DNA from: an uncultured Lentibacter sp.
GTDB lineage: Bacteria > Pseudomonadota > Alphaproteobacteria > Rhodobacterales > Rhodobacteraceae
Assembly (NCBI RefSeq): GCF_937123735.1
Contig: NZ_CAKZKL010000039.1
Span: forward strand, 1 to 64,000
DNA length: 64,000 nt
Direction of reading: 5' to 3'
The notes under the pieces were generated by a model that made no database searches, was not told the DNA's origin, and saw only the letters and a program-made list of their open reading frames with translations. A program made the translations under genes and the position numbers. Positions 1 to 10,742 of the stretch are shown here, piece by piece (positions within the stretch are counted from its first letter, which is position 1; every line of letters begins with the position of its first letter).

Positions 1-77
<77 letters not shown>

Positions 78-162
78 ACTGCGGGTTCTATAGCCCCCCC
101 CGCGCAGGCTCGCAATCACGAATATCGCTGGACAAAGCCCGCAGACGCGCAAAAATGCGGGT

Positions 163-1659
163 ATGACAGTTTCTAACCCGCCCCTTTGGAGTCTCGTGCT
201 GGTGCAAACCGTGGTTTCGGCTGCGTCTTTGGTGGTGGAGATCGTGGCAGGGCGAATGCTTGCGCCCTATGTCGGCATGTCGCTTTACACTTGGACGGCC
301 GTGATTGCCGTCGTGCTGGCGGGGTTTTCTGCTGGGCACTGGTGGGGCGGGCTGCTTGCTAGCAAGCCTCAGGCGCAGGCGCTGCGCCAGACCGGTTGGG
401 TGCTGCTCGGGGCGGCCCTCACAACTGCGCTCGCCGTCAGCGTGTTGCATGGTATTGCGGGGCCGCTCCTTGCTGCGGTCGCGCATCCGCTCTGGGCGAT
501 TGTCGCGCTTTGCACGGGGGCGTTTTTTCTGCCCTCTCTCTTTGCCGGGGTGCCAGCGCCGGTGCTCGCACAGATCGGGGCGCAAACGTCCGTTCAGTCC
601 GGGCGCGCGCTTGGGGCGCTTTTTGCCGCCGGGGCGCTGGGGGCCATTTTGGGCACGCTGCTGGCCGGGTTTGTCTTCATTTCCTATCTCGGCTCCACGC
701 TCACGCTGGCGCTGGTGGCGGCGGTTTACGTTGCGATGGCGGTGCTGTGTTTCAGCCTCGCGGGGCGGCTGCCGCGCACGGCGCTTGCGGCCAGCCTGCT
801 GTCGCTGGTGCTTGCGGGCTATGCGCTGGCCGCGCCCAGCCCCTGCGATCGGGAATCAGACCACTTCTGCATCCGCACCATCGTGCTTTCAGACGATCCT
901 GAGGCCCCGGTGCATATGATGGTTCTCGACCACCTCGTGCATGGCACCAGCGCCCGGGCCAGCCCGCTTTTGATGTTCACCGATCATGCCGCCATGCTGG
1001 ACAGCCTCGCTCGGCTGCGTGCGCCCCGCCCTGATTTCAGCAGCTTCTTCATCGGCGGCGGCAGCTACTCACTGCCTCGCGCCATGGCCACACGCGGCAC
1101 AGGCCCGATCACCGTGGCCGAGATAGACCCGGCAGTCACCGAGCTTGCGGTGCAACGGTTCTGGTTTGATCCCACCAGCGCCACGGTGCTGCACGAAGAC
1201 GCCCGCAGCGCCCTCGCCCGCCGTGCGGCGCGCTATGATATGATCATCGGAGACGCTTTCGCGGATATCGCCGTGCCCCAACACCTGATCACACAGGAGT
1301 TTTTCCAGCTCGTGCGCAGCCGCCTAACCCCCCAGGGCAGCTTTCTGATGAATGTCATCGACCATGAAGACCGCCTGCAAACGCTCGGCGCGGTGCTGCG
1401 CACATTGGCGACGGTCTTTGAGGAGCTGGAAGTCTGGACAGAGGCGCGCCAGCCAGACGCGGGCGCGCGGATGGTGTTTGTTATCGCTGCCGGTCAAAGC
1501 CGCACCCGCTCTGACAGCTTCACCACAGGCACCCCTGACCCAACGCGCTTTGCCGCCCTCTCAGACAGGATGGTTGCGCAGATCATGCGCGCCGACAGCC
1601 TGATCCTGACAGATGATTTTGCACCGATCGACCGCCTCATGGGCCTGCGCGCCCAATAA
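163..1659 (+). CDS. Fused-MFS/spermidine synthase-like membrane protein
   Basis: A 498-aa protein whose first half (about residues 1-215) is a chain of hydrophobic segments like half an MFS transporter. Its second half resembles a spermidine-synthase (aminopropyltransferase) Rossmann domain, with the nucleotide-binding loop [11 protein letters not shown], the acidic VAEIDP strand end and a GDAFAD segment. The family is usually called fused MFS/spermidine synthase. Its substrate is unknown in most members, and a polyamine product cannot be read from sequence. The ATG at 163 has only a weak GCGGGT ribosome site. The gene stands alone, divergent from tRNA-Arg and convergent with sufS, so it is probably not part of the suf operon. 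Confidence 0.85.
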   Translation: MTVSNPPLWSLVLVQTVVSAASLVVEIVAGRMLAPYVGMSLYTWTAVIAVVLAGFSAGHWWGGLLASKPQAQALRQTGWVLLGAALTTALAVSVLHGIAGPLLAAVAHPLWAIVALCTGAFFLPSLFAGVPAPVLAQIGAQTSVQSGRALGALFAAGALGAILGTLLAGFVFISYLGSTLTLALVAAVYVAMAVLCFSLAGRLPRTALAASLLSLVLAGYALAAPSPCDRESDHFCIRTIVLSDDPEAPVHMMVLDHLVHGTSARASPLLMFTDHAAMLDSLARLRAPRPDFSSFFIGGGSYSLPRAMATRGTGPITVAEIDPAVTELAVQRFWFDPTSATVLHEDARSALARRAARYDMIIGDAFADIAVPQHLITQEFFQLVRSRLTPQGSFLMNVIDHEDRLQTLGAVLRTLATVFEELEVWTEARQPDAGARMVFVIAAGQSRTRSDSFTTGTPDPTRFAALSDRMVAQIMRADSLILTDDFAPIDRLMGLRAQ

Positions 1660-1691
1660 CAAGCGCCGCACGGCGCGGTGACAGCGCCCGA

Positions 1692-2912
1692 TCACCCCAG
1701 CAAATTATGCGCCAGCTCCAAAGCCTCGACCAGCACATCCACTTCCTCGCGCGTGTTATAAAGCCCAAAGCTCGCGCGGCAGGTGGCGCTCAGGCCCAGA
1801 TGCTCCATCAAAGGTTGCGCACAATGCTGGCCAGCCCGCACGGCAACGCCCTTCTTGTCCAGAATGGTCGAAATATCATGCGCATGGGCCGCGCCTTGCA
1901 TGGTAAAACTAAAGATCGCGGCCTTGTCAGGCGTTGTGCCTTGCAGCTCCAGCCAGTTCAACCCACCAAGCCGCGTGCGCGCATAGGCGGCCAAACCGGC
2001 CTCATGGGCGGCCACATTCTCCATGCCCAGCTCCATAAGATACTCCAACGCCACACCCAGCCCAATGGTCTGCACAATCCCGGGCGTGCCCGCTTCAAAG
2101 CGCATCGGGCCGCTGGTATAGGAGACAGCTTCCTTGGTCACATCGCGGATCATATCGCCCCCGCCCATAAAGGGGCGCATCTCTTCCATCCGCTCGCGCT
2201 TGACATAAATCGCGCCAGAGCCGGAAGGGCCATAAAGCTTATGCCCCGTGATGGCGTAAAAATCACAGCCCATCTCGGCCACATTCACCGGCGCATGCAC
2301 AGCCCCTTGCGAGCCATCCACCAGCACAGCGACACCCTTCTCGCGCGCCGCCGCGCAAATACGTGTCACATCCACATGGGTGCCCAGCACATTGGAGAGC
2401 TGGGTGATGGCCACAAGCTTGGTCTTGGGGCCAATGGCCGCGATAACCTTCTCGGCATCCAGCGCGCCGGTGGGCTCCACATCAACCCACTTGAGCTGAA
2501 CCCCCTGCCGCTCGCGCAGGAAATGCCAGGGGACGATATTGGCATGATGCTCCATCAGCGACAGAACAATCTCATCACCCGCCTCAAGCCGTGGCGCGGC
2601 CCAGGCATAAGAGACCATGTTTATCCCCTCGGTTGTGCCCGAATTGAGGATAATCTCCTCCTCTGAGCCCGCGCCCAGAAAGCGCGCCACAATCGCACGC
2701 ACAGCTTCGTAGCGCTCGGTCGAAATATTGCTCAGCGTGTGCAAGCCGCGGTGCACATTGGCATATTCCTGCGCATAGCCGCGGTGCACCGCATCAATCA
2801 CCGCCTGAGGTTTCTGCGCCGAGGCGCCATTGTCCAGATAGACAAGCGGTTTGCCGTTGATCTGGCGGCTCAAAATGGGAAAATCGGCACGGATCTTGGA
2901 AACATCATACAT
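1692..2912 (-). CDS. sufS: SufS cysteine desulfurase
   Basis: A 406-aa class V aminotransferase-fold PLP enzyme that takes sulfur from cysteine as a persulfide for Fe-S assembly. Visible landmarks are the PLP lysine in ITGHKLYGPSG, the histidine of LMEHHAN, and the catalytic cysteine in RAGQHCAQP near the C-terminus, the group II (SufS) context. Full-length for the family. Its ATG at 2912 overlaps the stop of the upstream Yip1-like gene by 8 bases, so it is the last gene of the operon. No sufE or sufU gene lies within the window, so the sulfur acceptor partner must be elsewhere. Confidence 0.97.
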   Translation of the reverse strand: MYDVSKIRADFPILSRQINGKPLVYLDNGASAQKPQAVIDAVHRGYAQEYANVHRGLHTLSNISTERYEAVRAIVARFLGAGSEEEIILNSGTTEGINMVSYAWAAPRLEAGDEIVLSLMEHHANIVPWHFLRERQGVQLKWVDVEPTGALDAEKVIAAIGPKTKLVAITQLSNVLGTHVDVTRICAAAREKGVAVLVDGSQGAVHAPVNVAEMGCDFYAITGHKLYGPSGSGAIYVKRERMEEMRPFMGGGDMIRDVTKEAVSYTSGPMRFEAGTPGIVQTIGLGVALEYLMELGMENVAAHEAGLAAYARTRLGGLNWLELQGTTPDKAAIFSFTMQGAAHAHDISTILDKKGVAVRAGQHCAQPLMEHLGLSATCRASFGLYNTREEVDVLVEALELAHNLLG

Positions 2913-3525
2913 GAGCGACTCCCGAGGGCATGATCAGCCCGATAAGGGTGAGAAGAAACAAAAGCCCCACAGCCATCAGCAACAGCGACAACGCCACCGT
3001 GCCAATGCCCTTGATCAGGCTCTCAAAGTGATGCGCGCCGCTCAGCAACCCGATGAGCGCATACAGTAGCCAGATGTTGCCCAAAAACGAGAGCAGCTGC
3101 GCCAAGGCCAACGAGACAAAGCCCAGCCCCAAAATGGCCAGGCTCATCGCCAGCCCGACAAACTGCCACCAGGTCAGCACAGCCAGAACCCCCTCAAGAC
3201 GGCCCTGCCCGCCAAGCATCCGCCCGCCGGCAAGAAAGGCAAAAACTGACATCACCAAAGCCAAGGCCACCGTCACAGCCACCCGCAGAGGGCTGCTGAA
3301 ATAGCTGATCATGAAGGTGATTTGCGCCGTCTCTTCAGCGCTCAACCCCTCAAACCCTTGCGGTGGTTGCGCTTGAAACCCCAGCGAAAACAAGAGCGCA
3401 TTGAGCACCGCCGCCAGCAACAACGCCAACCAAAGCACATCGCGCGAAAGGTTAAGCGCCATCACCGTTTGCGCCGCCGCAACCGGCTGTAGGAGCGTGG
3501 CTTTCACAAGCTCTCTAATGTCCAT
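2905..3525 (-). CDS. Yip1-family membrane protein (suf operon)
   Basis: A 206-aa protein with about five hydrophobic segments after a short polar N-terminus (MDIRELVKATLLQP), a pattern seen in Yip1-domain proteins. I place the start at 3525 because AGGAAAG lies seven bases upstream; an in-frame ATG at 3561 is less likely. It overlaps the preceding membrane-protein gene and sufS, so it is translated as part of the suf operon. The biochemical role is unknown. A membrane partner for the Suf machinery is only an inference from position. Confidence 0.75.
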   Translation of the reverse strand: MDIRELVKATLLQPVAAAQTVMALNLSRDVLWLALLLAAVLNALLFSLGFQAQPPQGFEGLSAEETAQITFMISYFSSPLRVAVTVALALVMSVFAFLAGGRMLGGQGRLEGVLAVLTWWQFVGLAMSLAILGLGFVSLALAQLLSFLGNIWLLYALIGLLSGAHHFESLIKGIGTVALSLLLMAVGLLFLLTLIGLIMPSGVAHV

Positions 3526-4012
3526 GCGTTGCACTTTCCTTTGCCGCCGCGCGGCTGCCACTCAGCCAAAACCATAAAAAGACTACGAGCCAAAGCGCCC
3601 CAACGATCATTCGCGGTGGCCCATCGCCCAGAAATCCGGTGACCAGCCCATGCAAGAGCATCAAGGGCGAGGCCGCCAAAAGCGCCCAGAAAAGCGCGAT
3701 GCGAAAGGCCCAGGCCTTGCCCTTTAAGCCAAGTGCCCGCCCCAGCCCAAAGGCCAGACTGGCCAGCACATAAAGGACAAGCGGCATGATGAAGAGCCAT
3801 GAAAACAGCGCGCCGCCAAGCAACATGCTCACATCTTGCCCCGACAAATGCGCCTGCCGCGAAAGCGCGGGCCATGTGCTGACAAAAACCACCGCACAGC
3901 CCGCCATGAGAATGGCCACCGCACGATCCTCGCGCTGGCCCGCCGCGGCAAACCGGCGCAACACCCGCGCCGGGCCGCGATAGGTCGCCACAATGTCCAT
4001 CACAACCGACAT
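3515..4012 (-). CDS. Second Yip1-like membrane protein (suf operon)
   Basis: A 165-aa protein with four clear hydrophobic stretches (about residues 33-52, 62-88, 103-122, 132-152) and a polar, basic start. Its N-terminal DIVATYRGPARVLRRF resembles the start of the neighbouring Yip1-like protein, so the two may be divergent paralogues. It starts 3 bases after the sufD stop and overlaps the next gene by 11 bases, which shows translational coupling. An alternative ATG lies at 4000. No catalytic motif is visible and the function is unknown. Confidence 0.7.
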   Translation of the reverse strand: MSVVMDIVATYRGPARVLRRFAAAGQREDRAVAILMAGCAVVFVSTWPALSRQAHLSGQDVSMLLGGALFSWLFIMPLVLYVLASLAFGLGRALGLKGKAWAFRIALFWALLAASPLMLLHGLVTGFLGDGPPRMIVGALWLVVFLWFWLSGSRAAAKESATHGH

Positions 4013-4015
4013 GGA

Positions 4016-5302
4016 TCAGTCACGGTGCCGCACAAGCCAGCCCTCAAGCCGCCCCGTGATCTCGTCAGCCAATGCTGCGTCTTCCACCTCTTCAACGGCT
4101 TCCGCCAAAAACGCCAGCGTCATAAGGTCGGTCGCCACATCCTGCGGAACGCCGCGCGCCCGCAGATAAAAGAGCGCATCTTCGTCAATCGCCCCGGTGG
4201 TGGAGCCATGCGAACAAGCCACATCATCGGCGTAAATCTCAAGCTCGGGCTTGGCCAGAAACTGGCTGTCGCCATCCAGCAAAAGAGACTGTGACTTTTG
4301 GTAGCCGTCGGTCTTTTGTGCGTCAGGCTTCACAAGGATCTTGCCCTGAAAAACGCCCGTCGCCCCGTTGCGCAGCACCTTCTTGAAGACCTGACGGCTC
4401 TCGCAATTCACTGCGTCATGGGTGATGAACACCGTGTCATCATGCACAAAATCGCCATCGCCAAGCGCCGCTCCGGCCACATGGGCCGTGGCATTGTCGC
4501 CGGTGAACTCGATGATGCACTCATTGCGCGTCAGACGGCCATTGACTGTAAGCGTGAAGCTCTTGAACACGCTTTCGCGCCCCAGCTCAACAAACATATG
4601 CGTCACCGCGCGGCGCTCGTGGTCGCGGCCCTGCGCACGCACATGATGCAGCTCCGCGCCATCGGCCACACGCGCCTCAAGGCATTTGTTAAACCGCGCC
4701 GCCGCCGGCCCGTTTTCCAAAAGCGTGAGCGAGGCCCCCGCCTCCACTTTCACCACATGATGCAAGGTGGCATCCGAGCTGTCACTCTCGTGGCGATAGA
4801 TCAGGCTCACCGGCTTGCTCGGCGTTTTTGTCACACGGATCAGCACACCATCGCTTGCAAAAGCCGTGTTGAGCGCCGCCAAAGGCCGTTCCACAGGGTC
4901 TTGCCCGCGCTCTTCGAGCTTGCCGTAAATGTCTCCAGCCCAGGAAATATCCGCCGCATCCGCAAGGCGCGAAATTTCCACACTCTCCAGCGCCAGATCG
5001 TCAGAGGCGGCAGCATCAAAGACACCGTCCACAAAGACAATCTTGAGCCGATCAAAGCTGTCAAACACCGGCGCCTCATCATGCACAAACACCGCCGCGT
5101 GCGGCGCGTCTGCCTGCGTGAGCGTGTCGGGGCGGGTGAATTTCCAATATTCATCGCGCCGCGACGGCAGACCCATCCGCTCGACCCGCGCCAAAGCCGC
5201 CGCACGGGCGGGCGTGGCCCAATTGGCACTCTTAGGCGCGCTCATGGCGTCCAGCCGCGTGGCCGCCGCCGCCTGCTTGGATTTCAGAATTGCCGTCATC
5301 AT
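4016..5302 (-). CDS. sufD: SufD, Fe-S cluster assembly scaffold subunit
   Basis: A 428-aa protein of the SufB/SufD right-handed beta-helix family. SufD pairs with SufB and the SufC ATPase to form the SufBC2D scaffold on which clusters are built. The C-terminal core has the family signature with DDVACSHGSTTG (the histidine used by SufD) followed by ALFYLRARGV. Its ATG overlaps the sufC stop by 4 bases (ATGA), so the two are coupled. The length is typical of alphaproteobacterial SufD. Confidence 0.96.
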   Translation of the reverse strand: MMTAILKSKQAAAATRLDAMSAPKSANWATPARAAALARVERMGLPSRRDEYWKFTRPDTLTQADAPHAAVFVHDEAPVFDSFDRLKIVFVDGVFDAAASDDLALESVEISRLADAADISWAGDIYGKLEERGQDPVERPLAALNTAFASDGVLIRVTKTPSKPVSLIYRHESDSSDATLHHVVKVEAGASLTLLENGPAAARFNKCLEARVADGAELHHVRAQGRDHERRAVTHMFVELGRESVFKSFTLTVNGRLTRNECIIEFTGDNATAHVAGAALGDGDFVHDDTVFITHDAVNCESRQVFKKVLRNGATGVFQGKILVKPDAQKTDGYQKSQSLLLDGDSQFLAKPELEIYADDVACSHGSTTGAIDEDALFYLRARGVPQDVATDLMTLAFLAEAVEEVEDAALADEITGRLEGWLVRHRD

Positions 5303-6054
5303 GCCACCTCGGCCAGAATATCTGCATAGCCGTTGTTTTCCACCTCAAGCGCCAGCTCGGGGCCGCCTGATTTCACAATCCGGCCATCCGCCATGATATG
5401 CACCACATCGGGTTTGATATGGTCGAGCAGACGCTGATAATGGGTGATCACAAGAAAGCCGCGGCCCTCGTTGCGCAGCGCGTTCACGCCATCGGCCACA
5501 AGCTTCATCGCGTCCACATCAAGGCCCGAGTCAGTCTCGTCGAGCACACACATGCGCGGCTCCAGCATGGCCATCTGCAAAATCTCGTTGCGCTTCTTCT
5601 CGCCGCCGGAGAAGCCCACATTCACCGGGCGCTTGAGCATCTCAGCATCAATCTTGAGCTCCTTGGCCTTGGCGCGGATCACTTTCAGAAACTCGGTCGA
5701 GGACATTTCCTCCTCACCACGCGCCTTGCGCTGCGCGTTCACAGCGGTGCGCAGGAAGGTCATGTTGCCCACCCCGGGAATTTCCACAGGGTATTGAAAC
5801 GCCAGAAACAGCCCGAGCGCCGCGCGCTCCTCTGGTTCCAGCTCCAACAGGTCATCCCCGTCCAGTGTGGCACTGCCGCCAGTCACTTCATAGCCCTCTT
5901 TGCCCGAAAGCACATAAGACAGCGTCGATTTGCCAGAGCCGTTCGGCCCCATGATCGCATGCACCTTCCCGGCTTCCACCGTCAGGTTCACCCCCTTGAG
6001 GATTTGCTTGTCTTCTTCTTCCAGTTTCACCCGCAGGTCTCTGATTTCCAACAT
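5299..6054 (-). CDS. sufC: SufC, Fe-S assembly ABC-type ATPase
   Basis: A 251-aa soluble ABC ATPase. It has Walker A GPNGSGKST, the family-typical signature VGFSGGEKKRNEI, Walker B MCVLDETDSGLD, and the H-loop in VITHYQR. SufC drives conformational change in SufB/SufD during cluster assembly. It starts with ATG at 6054, 14 bases after the pyruvyl-transferase-like gene, and is coupled to sufD downstream. Confidence 0.97.
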   Translation of the reverse strand: MLEIRDLRVKLEEEDKQILKGVNLTVEAGKVHAIMGPNGSGKSTLSYVLSGKEGYEVTGGSATLDGDDLLELEPEERAALGLFLAFQYPVEIPGVGNMTFLRTAVNAQRKARGEEEMSSTEFLKVIRAKAKELKIDAEMLKRPVNVGFSGGEKKRNEILQMAMLEPRMCVLDETDSGLDVDAMKLVADGVNALRNEGRGFLVITHYQRLLDHIKPDVVHIMADGRIVKSGGPELALEVENNGYADILAEVA

Positions 6055-6068
6055 AGTCGCGCCTTTCC

Positions 6069-6866
6069 TTAATGTGTCGCCCCAGCCTTCAAATGGGCTG
6101 GAAAATCTCTGATCAGTCTCTCTTTTGCCTCGGCAACCGCGCTGGCATAGGGCAGATCACCCGTCGCCAGCCCGGGCAATGCCGCAGCGATGTCCTCATG
6201 GCGCAGGGGCAGTGGCATCACCCGCCCAACCCCTGCGGCATAGTCGTAATACTTAAGCCGCCCGTGCTGCATCGGGTCGAGCCATGTGTTGGGAACCCCG
6301 TAGCTGTCTGCCACAATCAGCCCGTGCAAACTTGAAGAGATCACATGCGCACAGCGCCCGATCTCGCGGCACACCTGCTCAGGGCTTTGCTGCACATCAA
6401 TATAATGCAGCGCCGGCTGCGCCTGTAACAGCGCCGTCACCCGCGGATCCCCCAACTGGGCATGGTGCAAAACCAACCCGACCTTGTCCTCGCGCACAGG
6501 GCGCTCTCCAAGCGCCTCTGCCGTCAACACTCCCGGGTCTGCAAAGCTCTCGGTCTTCACCCCCAGCAAGGCGGCGCTGATCGGCCCGCGCAACATGGCA
6601 ATGTCCACATGTGCAACAAAATCATTGCGCAAAGCACCCATCATGCCCGTGCCCCAAATAACAGGCCGATGCGCCGGGCGCGTGTCCTTGCCCCAAACCC
6701 GCTTGGCAAATTGCAAAATGGAGCCAACCGCAAACAGCTCGGCGTCGCGCGGCTGCGCATGGACAACAGCGCGCCCGCTGGCATAGCCCGTCACAATCCG
6801 GCTCAGCACATCGCCAAAATTGGGTTTGGCATCCCACCAATAAAGCTTGAGTGGCGCAGCTGCCAT
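6069..6866 (-). CDS. Polysaccharide pyruvyl transferase-family protein
   Basis: A 265-aa protein matching the polysaccharide pyruvyl transferase/CsaB-type fold: the N-terminal LYWWDAKPNFGDVL segment, IWGTGMMG, LRGPISAALLG, FADPGVL, and the C-terminal SSSLHGLIVADSYGVP block. Known members add ketal pyruvate to sugars of surface polysaccharides; the substrate here is unknown. Its place between sufB and sufC is not explained by Fe-S chemistry. It is tightly packed (2 bases after the preceding small gene), so co-transcription is expected. It may only be a passenger. Confidence 0.85.
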   Translation of the reverse strand: MAAAPLKLYWWDAKPNFGDVLSRIVTGYASGRAVVHAQPRDAELFAVGSILQFAKRVWGKDTRPAHRPVIWGTGMMGALRNDFVAHVDIAMLRGPISAALLGVKTESFADPGVLTAEALGERPVREDKVGLVLHHAQLGDPRVTALLQAQPALHYIDVQQSPEQVCREIGRCAHVISSSLHGLIVADSYGVPNTWLDPMQHGRLKYYDYAAGVGRVMPLPLRHEDIAAALPGLATGDLPYASAVAEAKERLIRDFPAHLKAGATH

Positions 6867-6868
6867 CG

Positions 6869-7087
6869 TCAGTGGCCCCCGTTCCGGCCCAAGCGCGGCG
6901 CAACATGGCTCTCATAAAGCGCCATCAACTTGTCAGAGCCACGCGCCACAACTGCCGCCACCACAGCTCCCACAATCCAGGCAGGCACATCAAGCCAGTT
7001 GAGCACAAGCCCAAGAGCAGCCCCCGCCACAACCGGCACCACAAGGGCTTTGTTGGTTTCGATAAAGCTTGAAATGGTCTCTTTCAT
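6869..7087 (-). CDS. Small membrane protein, function unknown
   Basis: A 72-aa protein if started at MKETISSFIE (7087), which I prefer over an ATG nine bases upstream. It has two adjoining hydrophobic stretches (about residues 14-30 and 35-46), a short amphipathic N-terminus and a basic, glycine-rich tail. It ends two bases before the pyruvyl-transferase-like gene. I recognise no domain. Confidence 0.6.
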   Translation of the reverse strand: MKETISSFIETNKALVVPVVAGAALGLVLNWLDVPAWIVGAVVAAVVARGSDKLMALYESHVAPRLGRNGGH

Positions 7088-7214
7088 GGGGCGCACTCTC
7101 TCGCAAAAAGGTCATCGGCACGCGCCCTGCCAAGGGCTGCGTGGCACATATCAAAGGAGCCCCGCACAGACCAGCCGTGCAGGTTCAAACCGGGTAAAGG
7201 TGTTGCCGTTCGGG

Positions 7215-7808
7215 TCAGAGGCGGCTTTGCATCAGGCTGCGCAACCCGCGCAAGCGGCTGTGAAGAGCGGCCTCTTCGCTCTGTTTTTGCACCAGATAGG
7301 CGGGCGAAAACATCTGCTGCCACAGCGCGGGCACCTGTTGAGCCACTCTGGCCTCGCCCACAAACATCAGCGCAAAGCCCGCCGCCAGCCAGACCAGCCG
7401 CAGCTTTCGGCGCACCAGTAGCAGAAGGCACAGCGCAAAGCCTGCCCCCAACACCAGATCGGCCCCATGGCGCAAAAACGCCCCATCCCAGCCCGACAGG
7501 CTGGACAGCGCCGCAAAATAAGGCGCCACAAGATGATGGCTGGCCAGCCGCCCTAACAGAAGCGCCAAACCGCCCAGAGCCAAGCCCGCGGCTGGGCGCA
7601 GCACAAAATGCACACACCATCCGGCCAGCCCGGCCTGTCTGCCAGACTGGACCGCGCTTTGAGCGGCGCGGGCGCGCTTGATCTGGGCGGCGCTGATCCG
7701 TGTTTCGTTGACCGCGCCCTCGCCCGCAATCAGCTGGCGTGCGGCCCCCTCTTCGCGGGCGATCCGCCCGATCCGCGCCTGAAACGCATCCAGATTCCTG
7801 TTGAGCAT
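7215..7808 (-). CDS. Membrane protein of unknown function (suf operon)
   Basis: A 197-aa protein with a polar, alanine- and arginine-rich N-terminal helix (about residues 1-60), then three or four hydrophobic segments (roughly 63-85, 95-130, 137-152) and a polar C-terminal tail. It lies downstream of sufB with a gap of about 130 bases. No catalytic motif is visible. Overlapping frames on the same strand (for example 7084-7938) have arginine- and glycine-rich, non-protein-like composition, so I reject them in favour of this frame. Confidence 0.6.
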   Translation of the reverse strand: MLNRNLDAFQARIGRIAREEGAARQLIAGEGAVNETRISAAQIKRARAAQSAVQSGRQAGLAGWCVHFVLRPAAGLALGGLALLLGRLASHHLVAPYFAALSSLSGWDGAFLRHGADLVLGAGFALCLLLLVRRKLRLVWLAAGFALMFVGEARVAQQVPALWQQMFSPAYLVQKQSEEAALHSRLRGLRSLMQSRL

Positions 7809-7937
7809 TGGCGCCCCTCACTTCATGACCTGCCATAAAGGTTAACGGGCCAGTCGGGCATAAATACGGCAAAAGCCGCGCGTTTTTGCGCAGGGCTTCT
7901 GGCGCATCTGGGCCATATGTGGGGGCGCGCAGGCGCA

Positions 7938-9452
<1,515 letters not shown>

Positions 9453-9490
9453 GGCAAATTCCTTTTTCATCCTGTTCGCTCACACCGCCC

Positions 9491-10534
9491 TCAGGCGGCC
9501 TTGTCCTGTCTCTTCTTGGCCCGCGCCGTCCAGACTTCGGCAAAGCGCAGCACATCTTCCGCTGTCGTCTCAAGCCCGAGGCTCACGCGCACACCGCAGC
9601 CCGCCTCAGCCTCCTCAAAGCCCATCGCCCTCAGCACAGGGCTCACCTTCACCTTGCCGCTCGAGCAAGCCGAGCCCGCCGAAATCGCAAATCCTGCCAG
9701 GTCCATCTGCATAACCTGGGTCTCCCCCTTCCAGCCGGGGCTGACAAAACAGGAGGTGTTGGGCAAGCGCCGCCCCCCTTTCCCGACCAAAATAGGTGGT
9801 TTAGGCCCAGCCACAAGGGCCGCCTCCAACAAATCCCGTGTCTCTTCTACTGCGTCCCACCGGCCCCGGATCACATCCTGCGCCGCCGCCTCGGCCGCCG
9901 CCGCAAATCCGGCTATGCCAATCAGGTTCTCCGTGCCCGCGCGGCGGCCCATCTCCTGCCCGCCGCCCTTGAGCACCGGATCCAGATCAATCCCGCGCCG
10001 CATCACAAGCGCGCCCACACCCTTCGGCCCGCCCAGCTTATGCGCCGAAACAATCGCCATCAGCGGCCCGGAGCGCAGAAAATCCACCGCCACCTTACCA
10101 AAGCCCTGGGTGAAATCACTCATCCAAAGCCCCTCGGGCACATCCTGCATCACACCGGTCTCCGAATTGGCCAGCTGCAATGTGGCAAAGCCCGGCTCGG
10201 GCACAAAAACCTGCCCCCCGGCGTTTGCCGTGAGCGCCACATCACACCAGCTCGCCACCGCGTCATGCTCAACACCGCTGCAAACCACCCCGCGCCCCGC
10301 CAAGGCCATCGCCGCCGCCTCGGTGGCCGAGCCGGTAAAGACAATCTCCGCGCCAGACGCGCCCAAAGCTTCGGCAAGCCGCGCGCGACAGCCCTCCAGA
10401 AACGCCTTCGCCCGCCGCCCCTCGGCATGAACAGACGAGGGGTTGCCAACCATATCCTCGGCCTCAGCCATCGCCGCGCGCGCCTCAGCCCGCAAAGGCG
10501 TGGTCGCATTATGATCGAGATAAACCCGGCTCAC
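9491..10534 (-). CDS. Cysteine desulfurase (NifS/IscS-type)
   Basis: A 347-aa PLP enzyme of the group I cysteine desulfurase type. It shows YLDHNATTPL at the N-terminus, the PLP lysine in VSAHKLGGPKG, the RRAGTEN loop, and the catalytic cysteine loop SAGSACSSG. It is shorter than classic IscS (about 400 aa), as in other alphaproteobacterial operons of this kind. With SufS at the far end, the operon encodes two distinct desulfurases. The gene follows iscR across a 208-bp gap holding a tandem palindrome array, which may set its expression relative to iscR. Confidence 0.93.
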   Translation of the reverse strand: MSRVYLDHNATTPLRAEARAAMAEAEDMVGNPSSVHAEGRRAKAFLEGCRARLAEALGASGAEIVFTGSATEAAAMALAGRGVVCSGVEHDAVASWCDVALTANAGGQVFVPEPGFATLQLANSETGVMQDVPEGLWMSDFTQGFGKVAVDFLRSGPLMAIVSAHKLGGPKGVGALVMRRGIDLDPVLKGGGQEMGRRAGTENLIGIAGFAAAAEAAAQDVIRGRWDAVEETRDLLEAALVAGPKPPILVGKGGRRLPNTSCFVSPGWKGETQVMQMDLAGFAISAGSACSSGKVKVSPVLRAMGFEEAEAGCGVRVSLGLETTAEDVLRFAEVWTARAKKRQDKAA

Positions 10535-10567
10535 AGACCCTGCCCCGCAGTCACAAACCCCAAGCCC

Positions 10568-10680
10568 TTTTTTATTGCCACAAATATCCCGGGGGTCTGG
10601 GGGCTGGCCCCCAGTTTCCCCTGCGTCTGGGGGCTGGCCCCCAGTTTGCCCCGTGTCTGGGGGCTGGCCCCCAGCACCGC
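10568..10680. repeat. 30-bp tandem palindrome array, repeat family copy A
   Basis: An AT-rich lead (TTTTTTATTGCC, then AAATATCCC, 10568-10590) is followed by three near-identical 30-bp units starting at 10596, 10626 and 10656. Each unit contains the perfect palindrome CTGGGGGC-TG-GCCCCCAG-like core. The spacers are TTTCCCCTGCG and TTTGCCCCGTG. The array sits between iscR and the cysteine desulfurase gene, in the same transcription unit. RNA from it would form strong stems, so it may attenuate or stabilise parts of the transcript. Confidence 0.9.
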
Positions 10681-10742
10681 GACGCGCGCAGCGCGGCGCA
10701 AAACCTGTCTCGCCGCAGGCGAGGCCATATGCTCAGAAAAGC

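Noticed and set aside
10596..10674. Possible CRISPR array because of 30-bp spacing
   Set aside because: Units include the spacer in a regular tandem repeat with near-identical spacers, only three copies and no cas genes; this is a tandem palindrome.
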